In this document: one piece after another, positions 11,654 through 22,579 of the stretch | Layout: the number at the start of each line of letters is the position of its first letter | Numbering within the stretch: the stretch's first letter is position 1 | Source of the DNA: Turritopsis dohrnii | Lineage: Eukaryota > Cnidaria > Hydrozoa > Anthoathecata > Oceaniidae | Length of the DNA: 64,000 bases | NCBI GenBank assembly: GCA_027922465.2 | Contig: BQMF02000424.1 | Coordinates: 62,001-126,000 of the forward strand | Reading direction: 5' to 3' | The notes under the pieces: generated by a model | What the model saw: only the letters and a program-made list of their open reading frames with translations | Told to the model about the DNA's origin: nothing | Database searches by the model: none | Position numbers and translations under genes: made by a program

Positions 11654-14557
11654 TTAATAAAGTCCTTCTAAGTTGTTTAATTTTCCTTTTATCTGTTGTT
11701 TCGTTTTCTTTCCAATAACGCCATCAACATCTTGTATCATGTTATATAACATCTCTAAACGCTCCAGAATGAAATCATCTGTGACAGGTTCTATTGGGTG
11801 CAAATGTTTCACAACGTCTATAGCAACTAATAATGTCACGCTTTCCCTTAACGACCACGTTCCACGACTTTCAATAAATGGCGCATATCTCCTTACGCGA
11901 TGATACGAAACGTCGTGTCTTCTTTTCCTGCTGGGTGATGATGTTTTTTCATAATTAACCTCTCTGGCTCCAAATACATTACCACACTTTATGCAGTGGC
12001 AATCATTTGAACAGCCCTGTCCTGATTTGAAGCACGGACAACGTGTCCTTCGATTTTCGTCATTGCATGTTGTTCCAACATCGTCTGTGTTTCTCTTGTT
12101 CCAACCACAGCGACAAGTATGAAATGTTACAGAACCTGCAAAGTGCAAAAATGCAATAATCACATTATTCTGTATAGCCTTGTAGTGGATAACATTGCAA
12201 ACGGTATGACTTAAAAAAAACTAAGACAACCCCAATACTTAATCCCCTTTCCTCAAAATATAAGGATTTTCTTTTAACTTTTTTATTGAAAAAAAAAAAC
12301 TGGTTAGGGTTACATTGATAATCTGCTCACCTTGGTTTGATTCTCTATCCAAGATGTGATTTTGACAATGCTTTAAGGAACACCTGCAAGTTGGTTGACA
12401 ATTGGTACCTTGAACTACGCAAGGACACCTTGACTGCCTGTTGGTCTTGTCGCAGCATTTCCCACCATGTTTTCCACAACAACACTTCACTAAGGTTTCT
12501 CGTGCTCCTAAAATAATATTCATTCAGTTAAAATCTTCTTGATATACCATTTCATGTGAATTTTAACAAAAACATAACTTACCTAATTCATACTCCACTG
12601 TTGAGTGAAATTTCGATTGCTGAACATGTAAGCCAAAGAACAAAATGGCAGCCTTGATTTCAGATGGAAAGTGCAAATTAAATGCCATTTCATGGGAAGA
12701 TAGCAACAAAACCATAGGCCTTTTCAACACCTCTGCTGCAATGGCAAGAATAACTTTTGTTGACAACAATATATCTTTCTCTGGATTGTAAAAATGAATA
12801 CAGCAATCACCACCGGGTATTAATTTGCTAAATTTCCAAACATTCTTTTCCAGAGTTGATTTCATCTCCTCATAAAGTTTTTCTTTTTCTTCACTCAAAA
12901 ACAATTTTAATCCTGCGAACAAACATTCAAATACATTGTCAAAGGATTGACTGATCTTTCGTCTAAACGCCAACAGGTTGCTAGGCAGGAAATCATGATC
13001 ACCAGGCATAGAATATTCCTTTCGGGATTCAGCCAACAATTGGAAGCCATCATAATTTCGGTGGTAACAGGCATTCTCTAGCATTTTGATAGCATTAAAC
13101 ATTGAATTCGCAATACTTCCCAACTTTGTAACAACTTCATTTCTCTCTTTAGCAGGTTGAGTGTTACTAAAAATGATGTTGTAGTTTTCTTTAGATGTTA
13201 GTGGTGAATGTTTTTCAACAATGGGTTGTGCAACAATAGAAATCTTTGAATTACACTGATGTCGGTCAGCCTCTAACTTTTTATTGTAATGATCGAACAA
13301 TACTGCTAAAACTGCTTCAGCTAAATCTAGAGCGATGACATTAGCCCCACGCAAAACATATCGATTCAAGAGTTGATGTAACCATTCATTTGATTCTGTG
13401 CCATGTCCCGGACCAATTCCTGATAAGCAGCCAAGTGATATATGTTTCTTTAATTTTTCTATTTCACCCAAAATCAACTTTTTATGTCTGGCATCAACAC
13501 CATCTAAGTACAATTTGTTACTATTAAGAAACATCTCGAGGTTTTTCAAGATTAATTCAGCAGCAGGTGTTGGCATTGTTCTTACAGTGTCCCTGTCATC
13601 ACTTTCACGGAATATTAAGCCAAATTCTTTCATAAACTTTAGTGCATCAGGTTTGGTCTTACTTGGTACTTCCTTAGTTACACGCTGAACGGCATGAAAA
13701 ACATCTAATTTAACAGTACAGTTGGGAAAATGGCCTTTATAAAAGTTTCTTTCGCCACAGCAGTTGTCAACTAACACCATGTTAACATCAGAAACATTAT
13801 CCTGCTTTGACAACTCAGTTATGATATCTGTTACTTCTTCATGGGATGATGAAGAGCACAGCTTCCATTTTAAAATATGTTTTTGTTCTCCCAAAACTAT
13901 GAAAAGTTTTCCAAATTGAAATAAAAATTTTTCATCATCCTCACGGTGAAAACCTATTGACTTTCCAGATTTGAAGGTATGATCAGAGCTTAGGATGGTA
14001 CCAGCACTCACTTTTAGCATCTCTTCACTAAAAAAGTGCTCTTTACTTTTAAAATCTGTCAGAAAGATATTAATCACCTTCTCAACACTAGGGAATGCAA
14101 ACATTTGGTCAGTATGAAAAAGTTTCTGTGTGCGGCAAATTGTTGATCTTCTGTCAAATTCAAATTTATGTAAAGAAGCAATACTTTCTGCTATTTGGCT
14201 AAAATTAGTTCCATGGACTACTTGTTCCCTAATATAAGCAATGATGTTCTTAGACCATACAGAATCATGATGCTTTACATATGGAAAGCATGCTCTAATG
14301 TTATCAGTCAATTGATCCATTATGATTTGATCAGATGATAACACTCGATGGCTGGTGGACTTCGTTGAACAGATGTAGTACCTTTGCACTAACAATACAT
14401 TACCAAACAGGTCATAAATCAACCTCGGATTTTTATTGCTGCTTTCTTTCAGCAAGTCATCAGTCCACATACCAGGTTTAAACTTTTTGTTGTGCAATGT
14501 GCAATTCAAATCAACTTGATACGTTGTGAGTGGACACCAAATAAATATCTTTGGCAT
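11654..14557 (-). CDS. DDE transposase-like protein with two C-terminal CXC modules (3 exons)
   Basis: Exons on the minus strand are 14557-12583, 12507-12331 and 12135-11654. Each junction has a GT donor and AG acceptor and the phases agree, giving 877 residues. Residues 1-150 carry a C-x(n)-C finger-like region (WCPLTT, YYICST), reminiscent of the domain ahead of KDZ-type transposases. The RNase H-like core shows D192 in SSDHTFKSG, D264 in LVDNCCGERNF, a KLDVFHAVQRV helix, and E388 in GHGTESNEWLHQLLN. This is a plausible DDE triad with an insert before the glutamate. Exons 2 and 3 each encode a CXC module (CCCGKHGGKCC with RCPC and CRC; CRCGW with RCPC and CHCIKCGN), like the DNA-binding cysteine domains of tesmin/TSO1 and MSL2. 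The start is the first ATG after an in-frame stop; an upstream exon cannot be excluded. No frameshift or stop was found, unlike nearly every other element gene here. It is likely the mobility protein of the 21.3 kb element, or a domesticated relative. Catalysis is inferred. Confidence 0.75.
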
Positions 14558-15084
14558 GAAAATATCAAGGTGGAATTATGCACTGCTGGTACTTGCAATC
14601 ACTTGACAATTGAAAATCATGCAGAACTTGCTTCAGATACAGATCACATGCACTATCTAAAATCATTATTATTGTTTCACCTAAAAATAAAGTCACACTA
14701 TTTTAATAACAGTAATATAAGCAGCTGCTATATACAAAGAACAATGTACAGACAAGAAGCCAAGTAGCTATCACATGGCAGTAAAATACTTCTGGCATTA
14801 TCAAAAGTTTCCTTAAATAATCACTGCAGACATGTTCATTCTCAAAAAATGTTGACACACGGTGGTTTTAAACTCTGTATCGACTAATTTTCAGAATTAA
14901 AAAATCAATACCTTTATTTTGACATTAACAGGACCAGGGGTCCCAGTGCTGGGAAAAAGAACAAAAAATAACCCCACAGTTTGGCAATTGTCAATCAGGA
15001 CAGCTTAATCTGATGAACAGCCTGTCAACCAGACAGCTGCTGTAGTACAAGACCTTCTTAATCTATCACAAACTGTCAACCTTT
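14558..15084. other. Upstream flank of the DDE-CXC gene
   Basis: No coding region recognised. It should hold the promoter of the minus-strand gene. CTGTCAACC-type words recur at about 14990-15080, just before an inserted LINE tail. Confidence 0.35.
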
Positions 15085-15709
15085 CATTTCATTTATTCAT
15101 TTATGTATTTATTTTGCCAGTAAACAGTAGATATTTTTATACAAAAAATACACTATGGCTAGGAGACTCTCACAATAGTCAAAGCTAAACGGAGGTGAGG
15201 GCCACCTAATATAGAACATAACTATAATAATAATGACAAACAAAAGGATAATAAAATAAAATAAAAAATAAATAAAAAAAAAAGGGGCACAACATTTATC
15301 CGCTTTAGAGTAGAAAATGAAGGAGCTGTAGTATTGATCTAAAAGAAAGTAGGTCACTGACGATTTCAGATCCGACACAGTCATTTCGGGAAGTAAAACA
15401 TTTGGATACCGTTGCCGGAAAAGATTCCAGACTTTAATTGCCTGATAACTGAGGGAGCTGGAGCCATACTTAGTAGTCCTCATTTTCGGAAGCTCTAGTA
15501 AACCCAAATTTTGACCACGAGTGGGATAAGAATGATTCAACTTTCTGAATCTGAAAGTATTATAAAGGTCAGAAGGAAATTTAGAGTTCAAATGCTGGTG
15601 AATGAAAAGAATATTGAGCAATTTAACAAGATCAAAAATATTTAAGATTTTGAGATTTGAAAACAAAGAAGAAGTTGGAGAACGAGGAGGCGAAAAGGAG
15701 ATAAGCCTA

Positions 15710-17500
15710 CCCTTATCAAAATACAGTATACATCATGTATACTTTTTCTATACTTTAAGTATACTACAAAGTATAATAGGAGTATGGAAGAAAGTATACA
15801 CGATGTATACTTTCGATGTACTTCAAATATACTTTAGGAGCATACTTGAAGTAGCATGTATTTTGGACATTTTCATGTATACATAAAGCATACTTCATTG
15901 AGAATATATACTTCATGTATACTTCTTTAATTGAAAACTCAGATTGAAAACTCAGATGTAGAAATGATGTATGTATACTTTTGCTGAAGTATACTTTGGG
16001 TGAAGTATGTAAGAAGTTTAGTGACATGAAGTAACTCAGAAGCATCAAAATCAATGCTGTGAATGATAAAAATTGTTAATTTCAAAAATACCTTATTTAA
16101 AAATGCAATTTTTAAACAGATTTTAACATTTTTTTAAGATTTTTGAAAATTTTCATTTTACTTGGGAATCCCCTACTCCATAACATGCTCAAACCCTGGT
16201 TGAAATCCTGGCTAGGATCCTGACTACAGGATTCCTAATAGGATCCTATGTAGGATCCTATGTAAGGTCTTATAGGATCCTACAGGATCCTATAAGATCC
16301 TGCACAGGATCCTGTAAGATCTTACATAGAATCTCCGTTTTCCGAGAGTTGATTTGAAGTGTTTTGATACAGTATGGACTTTGAGTGGAGAAAGATCTAA
16401 CTTTTACAAAGTTGTATTTAAAGAATCTTTCGGAATTTCGAAATTTTTGTTAAGTGGCAGTGGCAGTAAGTGTCTTGGTAAATCGAGTTATCATCATCAC
16501 TTTCACTACATTCAATCACTGTATTAAACTCCATTTTATTGCTTCTACAGAATGGACACAATTTCATAGCACAACTGTAAAACCTTTAGCACATTATAAA
16601 CTTAACCACACTGATGGTAACTTCTGGAAGACTATCTAAATTACAGTTATAATTATTATAGAAAATTCAAGTTCAAATTTCAACATACCTCTAGATCCGC
16701 CACTGTCTATGTAAAAACTATTTCTCCTTGTCTTTGTCAACAAGTGACTAGGACTATCATTAGCAATTCCAACTGTGCATGAAGATGTCATCATGTAATC
16801 AGAGCAAATTAATCTAACAGTTTACACAAACTTTTTCATAAAACACTTATATTGTAAACTCTATTATAAATCTGTATAAAATTCTATACTATTCTTTTTA
16901 ATTAACTAGGGAATTAATTCCTGGGAGTATTCTAATTTTAGAATTCTTATTCATGTGAAATTGATACACATGGGATTTGAAGTTCCAATATAAAAAAACA
17001 CTGTTATAATAAAGACAGTCATAAAATTATTAATAATATCAGATAGTTTTTAAGTCACTTTCATCAACTTTAGAAATACTAGAATTGTCTTTTAAAGATT
17101 TCTCCTTACTTTTTTCTTAAAGCCTGCACAGTATATTCCTAAGCATTCATTTGTAGCATTTCTTTATTAATAAGACATACTTCTAATGTACTTCAAACTT
17201 GAATTTTATTTTAGCGTGATTTTCTGTTTTTTAAAAGAACAAAATAATGTACTTCCAATGTACTTCAATATGCTTTTTTAATGTTCTGCTCTTCTGAAGT
17301 ATAAAATCAGTATACTTCATTTATACTTCAAGAAAGAAGTATAAATGAAGTATGAATATCAAGTTATACTTCTTCTGTACTTCCATCTCAGAAGTATAGA
17401 ATAAGTATATTTCAAACCTACTTCTTCAGTTAAAAGTAGAAATGAAGTATGCTTTATGTGTACATAAAGTATACTTATGGTACTTCAATTTTGATAAGGG
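15710..17500. mobile_element. 1.8 kb TA-target element with GTATACTT subterminal repeats
   Basis: The ends CCCTTATCAAAAT (15710) and ATTTTGATAAGGG (ending 17500) are inverted repeats. TA flanks the left end and, one base further out, the right end. Removing the element restores a LINE reading frame. Both subterminal regions are crowded with GTATACTT or AAGTATAC words (15725-16020 and 17280-17475). No transposase frame was found, so it is non-autonomous. A GCGGATCTAGAGGTATG-type end at 16687-16709 resembles the end of the hAT-like MITE at 29806-29970 and is probably an older nested scrap. Confidence 0.7.
16200..16335. repeat. Cluster of AGGATCCT palindromes
   Basis: Within about 130 bases the word AGGATCCT or a one-base variant (AAGATCCT, AGGATTCC, AAGATCTT) recurs roughly ten times, often as ATAGGATCCTAT. 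The cluster lies mid-element inside the 1.8 kb insertion and has no coding frame. It could form many alternative hairpins or be a protein-binding array; either is speculation. Confidence 0.7.
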
Positions 17501-17699
17501 ATAACGGCACACTTTTGGAGTATGAGTATCCTGCGAGAAATGCTGTTTGGATACAGCCCCCAGAGTTGACAAGCATACCTCAAGTGTGAGCCAAAAAGTG
17601 CATGATAAATATTCATTAAAATAGGTTGAGGTACATAATGAAATAGGTTGAGGTACATAATGACAGCTTCTAAACTAACTCATGATCTACTGTGATAAC

Positions 17700-18407
17700 T
17701 GTCCAATTAGACAGCAAACTACGATGCACCCAATTTAAACAAAAGAAAAAGAAAATTCTATAAAATTCGTCGCAAACAAGACGCCAAGGGTGAGGCAGGA
17801 AATTCGAATCTTTGCAAAACGTGACTAGCGACAATAATGGTGATAAACTCGGAACGCTGTGAAACGAGAACAAACAAGTGAGACATGTGGAGCAAAGTGA
17901 ATATAAACCAGATTGTCATACACCACCTGAAAACTACAGACAAGGAGACACGAAAGCCCTGCCCCGGTTAACTATCGTTAAGTAAACTTAACACTACACT
18001 CTCATTCTTTATTAGAATATCTACATCAATATTTGCCTATTTTACAAAATACTATATAACCTTAAGACAAGAATATAAAGAGACATGATAAAATAAAAAT
18101 CATCAAAAAAATTTATCATAAAAGTCTTAAAACAAATTGCATAACTCAAAATACGTTGTACATGTTCAAGTTCCAGTATATTGCAAAACTTTAAATATAA
18201 ATGCAAAAAACAAGTGATAGGCCATAAGTTGTTCTTTCATTCAGAAGGCATAAACAAATCATGTCCACCTTTCAAAAAAAGTAAGTCCTACAGAATTATA
18301 ATGAAAGCGAATCATTTCGAACAAAAGTCCACCACCCAATCATTAACGCGAATATTAATTATCTTCATAAAATGAGACAAATAAGAAAACAGTTTTTTTT
18401 AAGGTAA
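17700..18407. other. AT-rich stretch, no gene seen
   Basis: Nothing recognisable. The part next to 18407 should be the 3' untranslated region of the minus-strand gene at 18408-19266. Confidence 0.35.
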
Positions 18408-19266
18408 TCAAGTTTCATCACTCTTTTCTTTTTCCTCAGGAAATATAGTTTTACTGCATGAAAGTTTTTGCCGGTCACAAGATTGAAAACCCTAAAAAGA
18501 AAAGAATATATGTGGTAAAATCACAAGCATTATAAGAATTTCTAAAAAAGATTTTAAGTGAATGATCATAGCAAGAAGGAATGAATAACTTATTAGGTTC
18601 ACTATAATGTTATTGTACCTGTCTGAAGGCTCTTCGACAATTAGGAGATAGAGTCATAAAAGCATTCTTTGAAGCAGGTGATAAGCACTGAAAAATATAA
18701 ATAAAACACAATGAATTTAGAATAATGAAGTTAGAAAAAATTTTTATATTTAGCAATACCATGTTTGTTGGAAAATAAATTTCACCTGGATTTTATATTG
18801 GTTCTAAGAGAAAGTTAATGAACTTATAAATTTCTCCACGCATCACACATCACTACTACTGCTGTGTCTGCAACTTATTTCAATTAATGTAAGATTCCAA
18901 ATAAAAACAATGTTACAGACTGACCATGCGTATCAACATAATCAGTAATGAACACATACATTTTCAAAAGCATTCTTTTCTGTACTTGAGTTCGAAGGTA
19001 AGTTCAACTTTTCTAAAAAAAATAGAAACTGTTAGTGTTAATAACAAACATACATATAAACAATCAAACGTTTCAGGGCAAATTCTGATATAACTATAGT
19101 TCGGAATACAAATGCATGATATTATGAAAGAAATAACACCAAAATCACCTTTGACAGCATCGTTTACTGATTTGTATAAATTAACAGCATGTTGTGTGAG
19201 GTCTTCCAACACTTCCTCACTTAAATCAACCTTACTGGAGGATAGTTGGCTTTCATTTTCAGAATA
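18408..19266 (-). CDS. Small spliced gene of unknown function, 3' exons
   Basis: Four exons on the minus strand: 19266-19149, 19012-18960, 18687-18619 and 18491-18408. Every junction has an AG acceptor and GT donor, the phases match throughout, and the last exon ends in TGA. The visible 107 residues are hydrophilic. They contain EEVLEDLTQHAVNLYKSVND (a likely helix), then KNAFENCLSPASKNAF, MTLSPNCRRAFRQ and an acidic KEKSDET end. No family is recognised. Upstream the same frame continues as VFNQVLHSVARKKPRRDFFND through a TAG at 19267-19269. So either an intron acceptor ends there, or the gene has one premature stop in a longer exon starting near 19340. The ARKKPRR stretch would be a nuclear signal. 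It lies inside the 21.3 kb element and may be its second gene, or a captured host gene. Confidence 0.55.
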
Positions 19267-19431
19267 CTAATCGTTGAAAAAATCTCTACGTGGTTTTTTA
19301 CGCGCAACACTATGAAGGACTTGATTAAATACATCACTCTCTCAGAATTTGTTTATTATTTTTTACAAAATAATTTTTTTTTCAGAATTTTTTTGTTTTT
19401 GCCGAAAATAGACAGATAATATATGGTTCTA

Positions 19432-19622
19432 GGACAATCCCCCCCCCCCCTGGAAAATTGCCCCCCCCCCCCCCCCCCCCCCCCCCGCCCCCACGTAAGT
19501 AGCCCTAACTCTAACCCTAGCCCTTACCCTAACCCTAAGTTGGATGGGAGGCAATTTTCCGGGGGGGTCATCCGGGGGGCAATTTTCCAGGGGGGGGGGG
19601 GGGGGGGGGGGGGATTGTCCTG
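19432..19622. repeat. Poly-C/poly-G hairpin element with telomere-like core
   Basis: The ends AGGACAATCC and GGATTGTCCT are inverted. Inside, long C runs and CCTGGAAAATTGCCCC on the left face CAATTTTCC and long G runs on the right, so the whole can fold as one hairpin. The centre has CTAACCCTAG and CCCTAACCCTAAG, similar to animal telomere repeats (CCCTAA). Open frames crossing it are low-complexity artefacts. It looks like a foldback MITE; run lengths may be assembly-sensitive. Confidence 0.65.
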
Positions 19623-19629
19623 ACACCAT

Positions 19630-21146
19630 AATGTATGACCCTTTCACAAAAGTTAGTTTCAACAAAAATTCGAAACGAATTCTTTAAATTTTGTTTCCTT
19701 ATTTTTATTGTTACTTTATTTGTTTTCTTGTGATTGGTCGTAGATTAGCAACACCCATCCATAGCAGAAGGTTGATGTAATAGTTTTCCACATGTTTCTT
19801 TTGTTCTCTATTTAAGGTGGATGCAATTGTTTCATACGTCAGATGTCTTTATTCCATTTTGATATTGAATAAACCTTTGTGTAAATTACGTCATTACAAA
19901 CATTGCTTCGGACAGAACAGGAAAATTTTCAGTTGTTAATTTCCACACCTTTTTACAGAATGGAAAATTTTCTTTTAAATTTTAAAGTTTGACTCTGCAA
20001 AATATACTAAGTACAACAACAAAGTGGTAAATGTGGGACTTTGTTCAGAGGAATATTTTAGCCAACAAAAGAAGAAAAAAATGGAGTGGAAAGAAAAAGG
20101 CGAATTTCATCTTTTGGTCAAAGAAAAGTTGTTGCCAGATTATGAGTTTTTTTCCAGTTCTTTCGAATGATCTCGAAACAATTTTCGAAAAAAAATTCAC
20201 CACAAATAAATAGCATGTTTTTTGTTAATAATTTTTATTCTGTTTTTCTGTGTAGCACTTTGATCGACTCACAATCTGAAGAGTTTTTTCTACACACTGT
20301 GATTTTTAAAAAATGTAAACAAAAAGCTGTAAATAACGCATTTGATTGGCTCCTTAAAATTCATCACCTGTTTTCCGTCAGGAAAGAACAGAAAAAGTTG
20401 AACTCGATTCTACTTCCATTCGGAATGGAACGGAAAGGAAAATTTTCTGTTCACGTGGTGTTTGCGCATGCTCAGTTGCTTTTCCTTTCCTGTCCAAGCA
20501 GTTGAAGAAGTTTTAGTTTGTTCAAATATTGCTTCTTCATGTATGGTGTATAGCGAATCTTTTGAATTCCGGAAAACGAAACAGAAAATGTTAAGTGAAA
20601 GATTATTTCAAAGAACGTGACCATGGAGCATTTGACTTTTCAAGAATTGAGATTAACGATCTATATCTTCACCTTTTTTTAAAGCTTCAATAATTTTACC
20701 GTTAGCGTCGACACGCGCATTTTTCTTCATGTACAATTGTTACTTTCTTGAGGGAATTTGTCCTAAACCCGTTGCATTAACCTTTGTGCAACACGTGTTC
20801 GATGATTTAATGTCGGTATTCTTTGAACTTTGCTAAACTATTCGGAATAAAATCAAATGATTTGATTTTATTCGAAGCTAAATTAAACTATTTTTTTGCT
20901 TCTTTTAATAATTTTTGAATAGTTTACGATACAATACACGGTAAATTATTTCGTAAACTATTCTATTTTAAGTAACTTTATGGAATAGTTTAGCGATTAA
21001 TTTATCGTCTAACAGGGCCTTAAGGTAGTTAATCATGACCCCCACCCATCAAAAGAAGTCATTGCAGTGCATATCTTTAACTATATAAACCCTATAAACA
21101 AAAATTTAATGACAAAATAAGTTATCATGTACCATATGATATAGTC
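19630..21146. other. AT-rich stretch, no gene recognised
   Basis: Short open frames only. GGAAAATTTTC-type words recur at 19920-19970 and 20435-20450. AAACTATTC words recur at 20830-20990, suggesting worn repeats. A promoter for the minus-strand gene at 18408-19266 may lie here but no element was identified. Confidence 0.35.
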
Positions 21147-21443
21147 GAACGTACGATGGCCCTGAAGGCTCATATGCACGCACAAAAAAATGTGCTACGC
21201 GTAGAATTTTTTGGCCTACGCATAGAATATTTTGGCCTACGCATAGATTTTTTTGGGCTACGCATAGCTTTTTTGTGTTACGCATAAGTTTTTTCTCTAC
21301 GCAGATATTGTTGTGCTACACAGTTATTTTTTACATTGTTACACAAATACTTTTTTCATGTTTGTGTTTTTTGTTTGTTAGCGCAAAAAAATCAACAACC
21401 TATATCTGGTCCTTAATTTATGCTATTTAGTGTGTAACGTTAC

Positions 21444-21803
21444 ATGGTGCAAAAAGCAAAAAAGCGCGCAAGAATTGATGAGGAACGACGTACAGCGTTA
21501 AATTACTTGCTCGTTCTTCAATCTACATCATCTCCAATAACACTAGAGTCGTTAGTAACTTTGTATTTTGGCCAAGGTTATACAAACGTAGAAATCATCT
21601 TCTTTCTAGCTGTCCAACACAACCATGTAATCAGCTTGTCAACATTAAAAAGGATTTTAACTAGGCTTGGTCTTAGGAGGAGATTTCAAAAAGATGAAGA
21701 AAATAGAGAAGAGATAACTAACATAATCAAAAAAGAAGTTTTTGAAGGTAGTGGTAGTTCACTTGGTAAGCATGTGATCCACCATCATTATGCACATGGA
21801 TGA
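21444..21803 (+). pseudogene. N-terminal helix-turn-helix part of an integrase-type transposase
   Basis: The 119-residue frame starts basic (MVQKAKKRARIDEE) and then shows YFGQGYTNVEIIFFLA, HNHVISLSTLKRILTR and LGLRRR. A "G-Y-T-N-x-E-I-x-x-F-L-A" helix followed by "I-S-x-x-T-L-K-R-x-L-x-x-L-G-L-x-R-R" is the DNA-binding start of eukaryotic rve-type (IS3EU-like) transposases, which normally continue into a catalytic core of about 250 residues. Here the frame stops at HHHYAHG and no core is present. The family name is from memory of the motif pattern and is moderate at best. Confidence 0.5.
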
Positions 21804-21838
21804 GAATGCACGAAATTGTCAACAATAATTGTCAACAA

Positions 21839-22130
21839 TTAGCGGGATTCGGAAGAATCATGTTTCGTTTACACGAAACTATTTTTCTATAGATTTGTAG
21901 GGAATTGTATGCAGCTTAATAGAGTTGTTCGTGAATTTTTCCCTACAAAGTCATTAGAAACTTCACATCAACGCTTGAAATAAGCGTGTAAAGTAATGAT
22001 GTTTCTTTTGATACAACAAAAGGCTTTAAATCTCTGAAGTACCGTTTTAGTAGAACAGTTTCAAAAGAATTCTCACAAGTAATTGATTTTTTTCGTGTAA
22101 CAGGCTCGTCGAGTTTACGAATCTCCCTAA
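21839..22130. mobile_element. 292 bp MITE, copy 1
   Basis: The ends TTAGCGGGATTCGG and TTTACGAATCTCCCTAA are inverted. The same 292 bp element lies inverted at 24043-24334, where TA flanks both ends. Ends and TA target suggest a Tc1/mariner-type non-autonomous element. It contains no gene. It sits inside the 1.2 kb transposon. Confidence 0.75.
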
Positions 22131-22404
22131 TATAATATACAGACCAGAATGGAAATGAGGTCGAAATAAATGCGGAGCACTTTACACAGAAAATAAATGC
22201 GCGTAACACAAAAATTTATGCGTAGCACAAAAATTTATGCGTAGCACAAAAACTTCTATGCGTAGCACAAAAATTTATGCGTAACACAAAAAGTTTTATG
22301 TGTAGCACAAAAAAGTATATGCGTAGCACATTTTTTTGTGCTCACGAATGAACCTTCAGGGCCATCGTACGAACGTGCTAACCGCACTGGGCTCAACTTC
22401 AGTA

Positions 22405-22579
22405 CAGTGGAATCTCTCTATCTCGACTACCCTCTATCTCGAATATCTCTCTATCTCGAACAAAAATCTCGGTCCCTTGAACAGTTAACTTGAAGAGCTA
22501 ACTTTCTTTATCTCGAACATTCTCCATCTCGAACAAATTTTTCGGTCCCTTGCGAGTTCGAGATAGAGAGATTCCTCTG
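22405..22579. mobile_element. 175 bp pogo-like MITE
   Basis: CAGTGGAATCTCTCTATCTC at the left and GAGATAGAGAGATTCCTCTG at the right, flanked by TA. The interior repeats TATCTCGAAC-type words. A CAGT start with a TA target is typical of pogo/Tigger MITEs. Confidence 0.75.

Larger units (their letters stand above)
15085..17690 (-). pseudogene. 5'-truncated CR1-like LINE, split by another element
   Basis: On the minus strand the C-terminal part of an ORF2 is readable in two pieces. From about 17670 to 17501 it reads HYVPQPILMNIYHALFGSHL, then RYACQLWG and RRILILQKC. From 15709 to about 15290 it continues RLISFSPPRSPTSS, LKILNIFDLVKLL, PTRGQNLGLLELPK and AIKVWNLFRQ. The 3' tail, an AAAT repeat, is at 15085-15115. 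The pieces join in frame (QKCAV then RLIS) when the insertion at 15710-17500 is removed. The protein is close to that of the LINE at 2280-6695 and supplies the C-terminal block that copy lacks. A 23-base tandem duplication (GTACCTCAACCTATTT twice, minus strand) sits at 17615-17660. Confidence 0.75.
21151..22370 (+). mobile_element. 1.2 kb DNA transposon with TACGCATA subterminal repeats
   Basis: The inverted ends GTACGATGGCCCTGAAGG (21151) and CCTTCAGGGCCATCGTAC (ending 22370) are identical over 18 bases and flanked by GAAC. The subterminal parts hold about six units each of a roughly 22 base repeat, GCTACGCATAnnnTTTTTG on the left and its mirror on the right. Inside are the remains of a transposase (21444-21803) and an inserted 292 bp MITE (21839-22130). 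The rest of the transposase is gone, so it is non-autonomous. Confidence 0.75.

Noticed and set aside
19423..19665. Two proline/glycine-rich open frames
   Set aside because: They are translations of C and G runs in a hairpin repeat.
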